From NCBI GenBank assembly GCA_947034895.1, contig OX344761.1:80245839-80309838 (forward strand): DNA of 64,000 bases. Direction: 5' to 3'. Position 1 is the first letter of the stretch. Every line of letters starts with the position of its first letter. Shown here one piece after another: positions 22,941-33,672 of the stretch. The notes under the pieces were generated by a model. It made no database searches, was not told the origin of the DNA, and saw only the letters and a list, made by a program, of their open reading frames with translations. The DNA is from Rhytidiadelphus loreus (lineage: Eukaryota; Streptophyta; Bryopsida; Hypnales; Hylocomiaceae). Both the position numbers and the translations under genes were made by a program.

Positions 22941-23809
22941 AAGCATCCCCACCAGTCGCTCCCCTATCTGTATCTTATTAGAATGAAGGGGAGTAAAGAT
23001 GGGGATAGGGAAGGCAAGCCCCACTAGTTCTACCCTAAATTTTCAACTTATTGCTAAATAGAGGTAGGGAGAAGTCAAAATGAAACTATAGAAATAGTAA
23101 CAAGGCCAAATGAATAGTACTCCCACGAATCAATGAAGCACAATTCATGTTGAAAAGGTGAAAAGTAGTTAGAGATTAGAACATCCCCACTAGTGGCTTC
23201 TCTATCCCTATCCAAATGATTTTCATCTGGATAGGGAAGAAAACTCTCCCACTAACATTCCTACCCCTAAAAATTTTAGAGAGGGAGGGTCCAAATTCCC
23301 CAAATGGGATGATGGATAGGGAACTCAAATGGAGTAATCCCTAAGCCACTTTTCACCTTTCCAACATGAGTTGTGCTTCATTGATTCGTGGGAGTACTAT
23401 TCATTTGGCCTTGATACTATTTTTATAATTCCCTTTCGACTTCTTCCTACCTCTATTTAGCAATACGTTGAAAATTTAGGGAAGAACTAGTGGGGAGCTT
23501 GTCTTATCTATCCCCATCTGTGTTCCCCTTCATCCCAATGGAGATAGGGATAGGAAAGCCACTAATGGAGATGCTCTTACTCCATTTGAGCTCCCTATCC
23601 ATCATCTCTTATGGGGAATTTCGGACCCCCCTCTTCCTTAAATTTTTAGGGATAGGGAATGTTGGTGGGAGGTTTTTCCCTATCTGGATGAAACTCATTC
23701 AAATTGGGATAGGGAAGCCATTGGTGGTAGAATTGGAGAGTATTTGGATGAAACTCATTCGAATTGGGATAGGGAAGTCATTGGTGGTAGAATTGGAGAA
23801 TATTTGGAC
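22941..23809. mobile_element. Interlocked inverted repeats (MITE, TTA target duplication) plus 60-bp tandem repeat
   Basis: A first inverted pair is 22941-23170 with 23336-23576; its ends are AAGCATCCCCACCAGT and the complement of GAGCATCTCCATTAGTGG, flanked by TTA at 22938-22940 and 23577-23579. A second pair, 23179-23335 with about 23577-23735, has one arm inside and one arm outside the first (order A, B, A', B'). At 23701-23760 and 23761-23809 a 60-bp unit (aattgggatagggaag...) is repeated. No coding capacity is seen. Confidence 0.65.
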
Positions 23810-23859
23810 AGAGTGGTGCACAGGCTGAAATGGTCTGACACGAGCGAAGTATCGCCCAA

Positions 23860-24190
23860 ATAAAAAACGTCCCCCAAGATGTTCTTCAATGGATTGAGGA
23901 CAGCGAAGGGATTCCTGTTCTGTAGAAAAAATGCTGGTTAGAATTTCGAAGCAGGCTCCATGTCCGAAGAGCGGGGTATCTAGCTCAGGCCCGCCACGAA
24001 CAATCTCCGTTTGGCCGGCAATACCGTATTCTCGAAACCGTCGGTAAGATCTACACTAAAATACTGCTACTGTAAAAGTTGTCCACATCACACGAAAGAT
24101 TCGATTTCCAATCCGACGGGACTGACAGACTGTCAGACATCCCCGAAGCTCGCATGCTTTTGACCCACTTGCTTCTGGCCGACTTTCTGG
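23860..24190 (+). promoter_or_regulatory. Conserved 5' flank of copy 4
   Basis: Third instance of the block upstream of the membrane gene. It ends in a duplicated ctggccgacttt and then jumps directly into the middle of exon 2, so exon 1 and intron 1 have been deleted. Confidence 0.45.
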
Positions 24191-25550
24191 CCGACTTTCT
24201 GAGAGGGAGCGCCTGCTAGCTGAAGCATATCGAGTATCAGAGAGAAACGGCGTAAGGAGGATGTGAAGAGAGCATTTGTCTGAGCGCTTGGCTATTTCTA
24301 TTTACGTACAACCGAGTCGAGAGTGATCGGGACAGCAATGATCGATCGATGGCGAACCTTGTTATGTTGAGTTCAAAAACTTAATTGGTGTTGATTGAGG
24401 ATAGCACGATCCATAAGAAGGCACTAGCTGGAGGAGTGGGTCAGATCGAAAGGAACGATTGTTCGCGTCGAGGGTGGCACGGAAGTCGATCAAGGTGGAG
24501 AGCCGGAAGAACGAGCTAGGTGTACCAGTTGAGAGGCTTCTTCAGTGTGGTTCAAGGTGTGGTTCTCACAGCCGTGTCGCAGTCGAATTTGTTGCACTGC
24601 AACAATCGGTGGAGTCCTATTCTTTTGTCGGTGTTGGCAAGTATTGTTACCATCGCTAGCTGGGGTGTTTCAGAAGTTGATGCAAATCTCGTCCTTAGAG
24701 AAGGGCATTTATTCGGAGGAGCAAGCTTTGAAGGTCTGAGTCGCTGTTGTTGTCACTTTTGAATTTCTTGTATGCCGCCAAGCTATTCAGTTCGATAAAT
24801 CTGTGTTCATTTGATCAGCAAATTGAAGCCATTTCTACGTTTTCGTAAACGGTTACACTAGGAAGATTGACTCGAGTAGCCCTGCGGTTGAAAGTGTTGG
24901 AAGTCTAAAACCGCTTCGGCTGGGACTGAAACTTCTCTGTGAGAAATGGAAGATACCAGATTAGCGCGGCGCTAATATCGAAATTTTTCGTAGGTTAATG
25001 TAACAGAATGTTTTTGTTTTTTTTCCAAAATGGCCCCTGTTCCCCGATTTGCACAGACTGAAACCCACGATCCTTCAAGTGTTTACATAAAGTAACCATC
25101 AATGTGAGGTTCAAGTGTTGGGCCTCTATTTATGATTGTTGTTGCCCAGTATATACTGATGTAGTTTCATGGCTGTGGAATTAGCTAGGACGTGGTACGC
25201 AGAGGCCAAGGATTTTGTATTTATCCAATTCTCACAGAGCAAGAAGAAAGGATCGAAGGAGGGCTACTCTACGTGGTATGGTGTTGGCGTTCTCAGTCTT
25301 CTTTTAGTCTTCATAGCAGTCTTTCCTCTTTCGCATCGGAGAATTCTGTGTTCTCCACGGTGGTGCGCCATCTCCTACTTGATTGAACAACGTTCTCCTG
25401 TTGTGGTGAGTGCACTTAATTCTCCCTTTGAGCTTTTGCTTACATTTCAATCATTTTTCCAGAGATCTGCACTGCTCAAATGTTGGAGGGTTGTCCTTAA
25501 ATTTGAGCTTTCGATTGTCTGGAAAATGATGGAGAACAAATCTTGACAAG
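24191..25550 (+). pseudogene. Copy 4 membrane gene, exon 1 deleted and frameshifted
   Basis: Coding similarity starts abruptly at gagagggagcgcctgctagc, the middle of exon 2. Exon 2 then carries several 4-bp insertions relative to copies 2 and 3 (ttacgtac at 24302-24309; cttaattgg near 24380; gcactagctgg near 24423; acgagctagg near 24515; gctagc at 24655-24660), breaking the frame repeatedly. Exon 3 (about 25190-25550) lacks a 20-bp stretch present in the other copies, yet the hydrophobic segment is open (VGVLSLLLVFIAVFPL), and a 14-bp deletion at the tail removes the usual stop, so it reads on into LIEQRSPVV. No start-to-end product can be read. Confidence 0.8.
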
Positions 25551-26293
25551 GGATGAGAAAATGAAATAGATTTATTATATTACTCTACAACACTTTTGCC
25601 AGTGGCCTTGTTCCATTTGACTATTTCGTGGAGTACTCCCAATATCATCAGTCCACCACAAGGTCAAGGGTACAAGATTAGTAATCCTAAATTAACCTAT
25701 TTATTATATTCTCTAACGATGCCAAGGACTTAGAGTGTTCAATGAATGACTTTCCAATAAACTTGTATAGACAACGAATGCACCTAGATTCATCCAAGAA
25801 TCTGAATTTTTTTGGGCTGACAATCTTGGTTGGTGATAGGGTCACGTCTTTTCCTGTGGGTTCCAAATTTCTTTATCTTGGCCTTCACCTTGCTTGTCCT
25901 CAAGACTTCTGTGGAGAAGTGTATACCACCCTCAATCCTTTACGTAATCATAATGTCAATTTTGTTAAACTGGTAGTACTTTATTACTTTGGCATGCGCC
26001 TAAAACCAAAATCTGTACCCAAAATCTATACCTGTCCTAGTTTGTGACCTGAAATTAGACCTTTGTGAAGATTTTTCTCACAATTTTTACTTTGTGGAAT
26101 ATTGCCAATTTAACCAAACTTATGGAGCTTCAAACTTGCAACCCTTAAAGTCTTGTTTTGCTCTCCTCGGTGCTTCACTTCTGGAGAACTGACAGCACGT
26201 CCAAGGTTGAATGAATTCTATCGAGTGTTTCAACAGGTGATTGCATCAATTCCACGGTATATATAATCGAAAAAGTCTAAGAACGGTACAGCA

Positions 26294-26647
26294 ATGACGA
26301 AGATTACATTGAGGAACGACTTGGAAGGAAAGGAAGTGAAGATCAGAGAGGGCAATGCAGGATGCACTCGTGAGTTGTGCACTCTGAAGCCTGGATCCAC
26401 GTTCGACATTCCCAAAGATCCCAACGCCACGTACCGGGAATTTTTCTTCATCACACTCCCTGACAATACCAAGCTCCGAGTCTTGACTTCCGATGATTTT
26501 GACCAGTATAAGAAAATCAGCATATATGAGCAAGATGGCAAGTACGATTGGATGGACACTGCTGAAAGAAAGCCGGCCCCTGGTGGAGACAACAGCGCTC
26601 AGGGTGGACTAGTCAAGCGACTCCTCCATAAAATCGGCTTTCTGTAA
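26294..26647 (+). CDS. Copy 4 small protein, 117 residues, intact
   Basis: An uninterrupted ORF beginning MTKITLRNDLEGKEVKIRE and ending in LLHKIGFL, colinear with the 111-residue copy 3 protein. It has a few extra residues in a proline/glycine-rich segment near residue 95 (APGGDNSAQGG). The best conserved parts are the first 20 residues, the segment FITLPDNTKLRVLTSDDF and the DGKYDWM block. The accompanying membrane gene is dead, so this small gene does not need it in cis, or has only recently lost its partner. Compared with copy 3, most differences look like substitutions that keep the frame, consistent with a protein under constraint, though I have not computed rates. Confidence 0.75.
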   Translation: MTKITLRNDLEGKEVKIREGNAGCTRELCTLKPGSTFDIPKDPNATYREFFFITLPDNTKLRVLTSDDFDQYKKISIYEQDGKYDWMDTAERKPAPGGDNSAQGGLVKRLLHKIGFL

Positions 26648-26980
26648 TTCAGGGATCGATCTGAATGCCGCAGTTTGGTACTTGTGGATTCAACTTTGTG
26701 TCTCACGGGTGTTGTCTAAAAATATGATACCTTACGTGTGTCGCGCTTTGGGAAATCATGAACCAGTTCATGCTGTACGTATTCATGTTTGGCTGTTGTC
26801 TTGCATTAATGACTTAAGCGTAATAAAGGTTTAGTAGTAGTAGCGGAATGTAGCATTTAGCATGTAGCAATGGATGTAGAGGAGCAAAGATCCAAAAGGA
26901 TTACGAACAGTGAAGAATGTTGTGTGACCTCATGTTTCTTAATGGAATATGAATTATTAGTCACCATACTGAATATGCAG
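26648..26980 (+). other. 3' flank of copy 4 with polyadenylation-like signal
   Basis: The sequence matches the 3' flank of copy 2 (8255-8410) and, further on, the remnant after copy 1 (2495-2640). An AATAAA hexamer at about 26821-26826 is a candidate polyadenylation signal of the small gene. Confidence 0.45.
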
Positions 26981-27244
26981 AAGAGTTTCGTCATCCTGGC
27001 ATGTTTCAATTGGTTAAGAAGAGGCAGATTAAGACTAATAATGCTCACTGCTTGCCTTTCAACAGGGTGGGTATGAAGTAGAAATTTCATTAGTCTAGCA
27101 ATGAGAGAAATCTAAGAGAAAATCTCTACTACTACCAACCAATATTAACTTAGTGAATGTGGATCCACATAACATAATGTCAAATGCAGGAGACATTTGC
27201 AGTTGTGGCATGTTTTGGTTGGTTAAGCAATCAAAGAAGTCAAA

Positions 27245-27440
27245 CGGCTCAACTCTCCTACATTGACATTATGTCTGGTAATTGCAAAGTAGGCCAAGTC
27301 ATCAAGAATAATCGTAGGTTAATACCAACCTGGCCACTTATGGCTAGGTAGGTCCTAACCGGCAATTATTCTTGATAACCTGGCTTGCTTTGCAATTACC
27401 TAGTCCATTGCAGCAGTTGAGTTGAGCTCTTAATGTTAGA
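27245..27440. repeat. Foldback (hairpin) element
   Basis: ggtaattgcaaagtaggcca (from 27277) and its near-complement ending ctttgcaattacc (27400) form a stem of roughly 38 bp with few mismatches and a loop of under 60 bases. Weaker pairing (gctcaact / agttgagc) extends the stem outward. It is MITE-like; a transcript would look like a small-RNA precursor. Confidence 0.55.
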
Positions 27441-27564
27441 AATGACTTCATTACATGCACTTATTGGCAGTTGAAAGACTCCTATAGTGCAATTTTGTAT
27501 GTTAAGTACATGGATTTTGTATGGATAATTGATCAATTTTCAAAGTCTATTGAATATGTGATCT

Positions 27565-27740
27565 AGGTAACTACATCTAAAACCGCACACATACTAAAAT
27601 TGCACACTAGATATTCTTGCCTAAAATGTACTCCCACTATTCATGAGACTCTATGATCGCTTTTAGAAACACCTATTTTCAGCACTTTGAAAATTCATAG
27701 TTTATTCATACAATGTCCAAAAAATGCATTCTAAGGGCCA
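27565..27740. repeat. Partial copy of the GGTAACTACAYCTAAAACC MITE
   Basis: Starts ggtaactacatctaaaacc and matches the reverse complement of much of 49557-49828 (cttgcctaaaatgtactcc; actattcatgagactctat; tttttggacattgtatga). Its far end is not found and may be interrupted by the hairpin at 27741. Confidence 0.5.
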
Positions 27741-27861
27741 CTTCACACTATGGCCTTTCAAGTTGAGAGGCTGTGGAATTGAGTGGCCAAACTTTGTTGA
27801 GTCCAAAAAAATGAGCAATAAATTATAGGAATTGGAGTTTTTGGCCGGCCATAGTGTGAAG
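27741..27861. repeat. Short hairpin repeat
   Basis: cttcacactatggcc (27741-27755) pairs perfectly with ggccatagtgtgaag (27847-27861) across 91 bases. Probably a small MITE. Confidence 0.55.
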
Positions 27862-27969
27862 CCTCCAAAGGCCAAGCCCAAAGTCCAAACTCTTAATAAT
27901 GAACTCGCACCTACCAATCTAATGGTTGATATTCCTTTCAAATAATGTTACATGAGGGTCAAATTTGAC

Positions 27970-28205
27970 ATAAATCAAGTCATTCTAGTAAATAGTACCA
28001 CGTGTGATCTTGTGATTCGGGAGAGATGATATGCACCTCACCTTTGAGGATGTAATTTTGAAATTCAATTTCAGCACATCTTGCCAAATCAAACTTTCAT
28101 ATGTACGCATTGTACACTATTATACCTTAGCTATAATGTAGATGATTAGCATTTTAACATTTACTTCATAAGATAGGTTTATTCTAGAATGGCTAGACTT
28201 ATTCT
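27970..28205. repeat. Partner of the dispersed repeat at 2675-3520
   Basis: 27970-28150 matches 2675-2880 inverted; 28145-28205 matches 3465-3520 in direct orientation. About 28206-28930 beyond it is AT-rich with nothing recognised. Confidence 0.45.
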
Positions 28206-28934
28206 AGAGAACCAACGCCATATTTTGTTTTTAACATTGCAAAGACAAGTCCATGAACACTGGTTTCAAGCTTCATTGTCCAATACTTTTGTTTGCTATC
28301 ATTTTGCAATACCATTTTGCAAACTAGATATGAATGAAAATATTTATATTTATTTTTTAGAGATGAAGTCATATGTCTACTACAAGTCACAAAGATTTCA
28401 AATTGGCGGGGGGGTTGAAATTACTTTGAAATTTTACCAAAAAAATGAAGAAAAATCATATCTAATATATAATATACTTGAAAAATCTGAAATTTTCACC
28501 ATAGGTGTATATTATAGAATATAACATCATGGTATGAACCAAAGCTACATATATATAGTCACTCTAAAATCATAAAATCAACAAATCATAGATTCATAGT
28601 TATAGGCCCAAAGTTCACATCAATTGCTATAATATATTGAAATTTACACATTTAAAAAAAATTCTTGTTGGAGTAGAAACTAAATTTGATAAGCTTCAAA
28701 TCATTAGTTTGACTCAAATTCAAAAAATATCATTTCTGTGACTCAAAATTCACATCAAGAGTAAATAGTAAGAAATGGCTAAAATACACATTATAAAAAG
28801 TTTGAGACCTTCAAAGGGCCGTTTAAGGGAAGGTTCCCCAAGTTGTCAACCAGAGTAGTGCTGGCCAAATTATTTAGTAATTAAAATTTTAAAAATTAGA
28901 TAAATAAAAATCAATAATTAAATTATGACAATCT

Positions 28935-31715
28935 GATCCCGGGTACGCAACTCCCATATTATATGTAGGGATCATCGGTATTAAAATAGCTTAAAAAAAT
29001 GGCTTTTGTAAAAATAAAATGGAATTAAAATGACCAAAATTTTGGGTGAAGAAAAAATTAAATAAAATAGCTACAAAAATTATGGGTTGCATATTTATTA
29101 AAAAAAAATCTTCATAGTGTATATGAAGAAAATTTGAAAGAGCTATTTTGTTAATCTTGTAGAGCGCCTAATGGGAGTATTAGAAGTAGATGTCATAGTA
29201 GTATTTGCTAATACTACAAGCCTCTTTTGGGAGAAGGTGTAGCAATTATAGATGTAGTACACTCCTCCCTACTTCTAACTCCACTACATGAGCCTCTACA
29301 CTTCATGTCACAATCTACATATTTGTCCAATGCATCACGATCCTCTACAGCCAATGTATAAACATCATTATCTGCATCAATGACTACTGTGACAAGGCAT
29401 ACAACACTCTCCAAACCCATCAAGTCACATTCAACTCGTTTTTGGAAGAAAACAAACAGACTTATATCTAAGCTGAACTAAATGTAATCTTTTCTGGGAA
29501 ATATGTATCAATGGGAGTTTAAACAAGGTCACATTCATACCAACTAGAGATAGTACCAGACCCTAAAAGCATTAAAATTCCATCCCTAAACCTCAAATCA
29601 ACATACAAGCCCCACATTTGAAACAAACGAATTCAGCAGACTTGAGAATACATAATTGACATGTAGTGCCTAGACGAGCCCAACCATTAACCCCTCACCA
29701 CCCAAGGTCTAACCATTCAAAAAACAACCTTGCTCTTCAAGTGTTATAAGTCTAAATGTGATTAAGGTATGAAAATCTCAACCGTACAATCTTGTAGTGT
29801 GCATGTTGTAGATGGTGTAAATCAAATTTGGGATCATTTGACCGTATAGATTGAGAGTTTATAATGTTTTAGTGTTGAAAAAAGATGCTGAAATTTTCCT
29901 AAAAACACCTTTGGAGGTGAAATTCGATTTCTAAACCTATTCAAATAAAAAAACTTGAAACTACAAAGTGATTCAGAAACAAAAGACAAACACTTTGATG
30001 GGAAAAAGATCATTCAATTGACTCATTGCATTTGCAAAATTGTATTGAAATGTCAAAAAACAGTGAAAAAGTAGCAAAAAAAAACATCTATGGCTAAACC
30101 TACCTCTACTAAAATGCTTCTCAGTAAATCATAACTTCTTGGATCGATATGAAATTTTTACCACAAGAACTAGACTAGTATGCACAACTTTTATAACAAA
30201 AATTATTGAAAACAAACCCTGTCTGAAGAAGTTATAAGCCGCCAAAGTTCAAAGGTAATGCAAAAATGTCTGGATTTTGAACTTCGAATTGCTCCCAAGC
30301 ATTCAAAACAACTTGGATTGACCTGAAAATTTTACCACAATAACTAGACTTCAAGGGGAACATAACCCAACAAATTTTATTGAAAACAAACATTGGATGA
30401 AGGAGATAAAAGCCCCCAAAGTTTTAGCCTTTAAATGTAATTTGGTGAATTCAAATTGAACCTGTGAACTTTGATTGACTTCCAAGAAATCAATACATCT
30501 TGGATTGATCTGAAAATTGTACCACATAAACTAGAAGAGAAAGAACAACTTTACCAACAAGTTTTATTGAATTTGTACATCAGATGCAAAAGTTACAACA
30601 CTTTGAATTTTTTGTGAGGACACTTTTCGTCCCCTCTGGCGATGAGGGGTTAACAATAAAGCTCAAAAACAAAGGCAAGCATGATCACTCTCAAAACAAT
30701 GATCCGAAGAGAAAACACAAAAGCAACACGAAAGGTGCACAAGCTGGCTTGAAAATACAAACCCTAATCCAAGCAAGAAGATAGAAACATAGAAATAGTA
30801 ACTTACATCAATGTAAAATTTCGAACTTAATTAGGAGCATGAACGAATCATCACTTAACGTGATCCTTCATGTCGTTCACAGTGACACTCTACAACAATG
30901 CTCCAAATGTGATCCTCCACAATGATTGTCAAATGAAATCAAGCTTCAGAAATATTGCCACATCCCTCCAAATCAATTGCTACACCCTTCCAAATTGATT
31001 CTTACACCCCTCCAAATCGAAGACAATAGTACACAAAAACATGAGAGAAAATGATTGAGGCAAAATGAGGGAAGAAGCGGTGGAAGAAAGCGACAAAAGC
31101 TTGGGTGGAAGAAAGCAACAGCGAGAAAGAGATTGAATTGAAAACGAAGATACTAACGGCACTAGGATTTAGAATACACCTGCTGCCCTATACCCTTGGA
31201 ATACCCTTAAGATATCCGGTTTTCAATATTGTTGATTGTCATACCCTCAAGGTGCATTGGATACGATGAAACATATTTGGTCATTAATAGCACATATCTC
31301 ATCCAAACAACTAGTATCCCAATATAAATCATCAATCTTCTAACTCAACTATCACACCCAAAGTTGTCTATGTATAATTTTAAAAAATTCATACAAAAAG
31401 TTCTCTCCAATTAAAATTAAAATTCATTTGTCATATGTTATTTATATTAAAATTTTATTAAAAAGACCCAAAAGTTGGGTAGCTTGTCTTATGATATATG
31501 TATTAAAAAAACTCATATAATTAGATTTATAATGCTATTATTATCCTCAAAAATACTCATTTAATGTATATATTTACATTTTTGGATTCCTTGTTGAAAG
31601 GGCTACAAGACTTTTCTAAATTAAAACAAATAACATCCCTTGAAATTAGACTAAAATGCATTATAAGTAATTAAAATCAAGGCCATATAATATGGGAGTT
31701 GCATACCCGGGAATC
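28935..31715. mobile_element. 2.8-kb element with about 30-bp inverted ends
   Basis: The left terminus (GATCCCGGGTACGCAACTCC and on through catattatat) is matched inverted at the right (31683-31715, ending gcatacccgggaatc) with about two differences. The interior contains a 0.9-kb repeat also found at 61736-62646, and short open frames on the minus strand near 29214-29423 and 30980-31162 that I cannot assign. No transposase motif or clear target duplication was found, so this is an unclassified non-autonomous DNA element. Confidence 0.6.
29741..30653 (+). repeat. 0.9-kb dispersed repeat, copy A
   Basis: Colinear with 61736-62646 in the same orientation (aatctcaaccgtacaatc; tgaaattttcctaaa; tgcttctcagt; caagttttattgaattt; then tgtgaggacac). 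Both copies stop at the same kind of motif, cgtcccctctggcgatgagg here and agtcctcttcggcggtctac there, followed by ggttaa. The shared endpoints suggest a mobile unit or a long terminal repeat-like segment. Confidence 0.6.
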
Positions 31716-32158
31716 TAATGTGGCACTAGTAGTGCCACATCAAATTTCAAATTTTTTATATTTTGGATTTATTTTTAGAATAATATTTTTTTATCATTTT
31801 TTAATTTTTTAAAATTGTTCTACTTTGTCCACGCCCTACATTTTTTTTTTTTAATTTTTAATTTTTAATTTTGAAAGAAAAAAAATTCGACCAGTATGTT
31901 TTGATGTCCAAGAAGAGATAGCCTTCTTTAGGGTTCAAAATTCTTGTAATGCTATAAGGGTGATTTGTGAATTAAGCATCTTCTTCTTTAGCTAGAAAAG
32001 TCAATAATACCATATGAGTGAATTTTCAATACTAAAAATGTACCCAAGCAACTTCCGAAGAAAAATTGGATGAAAAAATGTTTTTTTTCATTAGGGCTAC
32101 AAAAAAATTATATAAGTCAAAAGTAAAAAATACATTTGGAGAGTCAATGTTGGACTTT

Positions 32159-32917
32159 GAGCATCTCCACTGGACGAAGAATACTACTTGGTAAGAATTT
32201 TGCCCCCCCTAGGTGAGTTCTTCCATTCTACCAATTAGAGACTTGGGTATTTTTCAACAAAGGCTACAACAAAATGTTGTTGCCACACTTTCAGCTACAA
32301 TGCCCCACACATTTAACCTACAAAATGCATTTAACACCTTCTCAAAGTTCATAGATAAATTAAGAAAAGAGCTCCTAGTTGAAAGTAGGTGATTACTATA
32401 TAGGGAGCTGTTACTTCTAACCTATCCCACTAGTTTCCTCCATGTCGACCTAAACCCAAATCCACCTACGTTGGTATTTGAGTTGGCGCATTGGATTCCA
32501 AAATTGTGAAGGTTGTTGTTGGGGGCCTACCTTTAAAATAGACAAGCCTATTACCATGCAAACTAGCAATCTAAATATCTTAGGTCTAACTCCAAGAGGG
32601 GTATATATTTTCAGAGATTTGCACTTGTTTCACAAATCAATCCCAAGTGGAATTTTAGTTTCTTAATTAAAATTGTAATTTTGTGAATTTCTAAGTGGTT
32701 TGCCCTAAAATTACAAAACCATCCATAAAGTGGAATCATGAACATCCTATAAACAACCCATAACCACCAGCGTTCCTAGAAATTTGTGGCAATGCTACAG
32801 CATAGTCTGACGAAAAGTTCTTTTTTCAAATTTTAGTATATTCCCGTAAAAAGGGGCCAATAAATTGTGAAAAAAGGGTAGAATTATGTATTATTTTTTT
32901 TTCTCCAGTGGAGCACT
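32159..32917. mobile_element. Possible MITE with GAGCATCTCCACTGG ends
   Basis: The left end GAGCATCTCCACTGGA is mirrored at the right by tccagtggagcactc. The same end family occurs at 23576 and at 47862-48270. No ORF; the core is AT-rich. Confidence 0.4.
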
Positions 32918-33672
32918 CCTTGCGATAAGTGTACTAATTCAATGTATTTTGGGGGCTAATTTGCATCAATAATATTGGCTGAAATTGCGATTTGCTTTGA
33001 CAATTTGTACAAAAATGGCGATTTTCTTAAACCATAGAATGTTATTATTCATACCAAGTCTTCACAAGTTCCTTAGTGCTCACAAACCAAGAATCCATGA
33101 ATGAATCACATTTCACAAACAATCTTGCAAGGCAATTTGTACTTTGAACTAATAGTAAACTGTGACTCACAATCTCACACAAAGAAAGAAAGAAGCAAAT
33201 AGCCCAAACACCCTCACAAAGCATGAAGAAATATGCACACAACAACAAATTAAGCATGAAATAGAAACATGCAATGAAAACAAGACACACTCCCAAAGTC
33301 CCAATATTTACAAGTATCACTAGCAAGGGAATTAAACCTTTCTTGCAAAAGCAAGACTGCCCGATTGTATAGTGCTAGTGATCTGCAGCACACCACAAAA
33401 CAAACAAACAACGTTAGAAGCAAAAGTTAGAGTGAAAATGATGTTGGAGAAGGCTCCCCAAAGACTTCTAGGACTACGCATTGCAGAGTATGTTCCACGA
33501 GTCCACCACATCTTCAGCGTCAAGGACAAGAAACTGTATTGAATCCCAAAGCTAGCGAAATCTGATGAAAACTAAGGATTTTTGAAGGAAGAGGATACTG
33601 AAAACGGCCTGAGATCAAGCGTCTTCGTGGCAGTCCACCTTCACGGCATTTTTCCAAGATTCTAATGCATCT

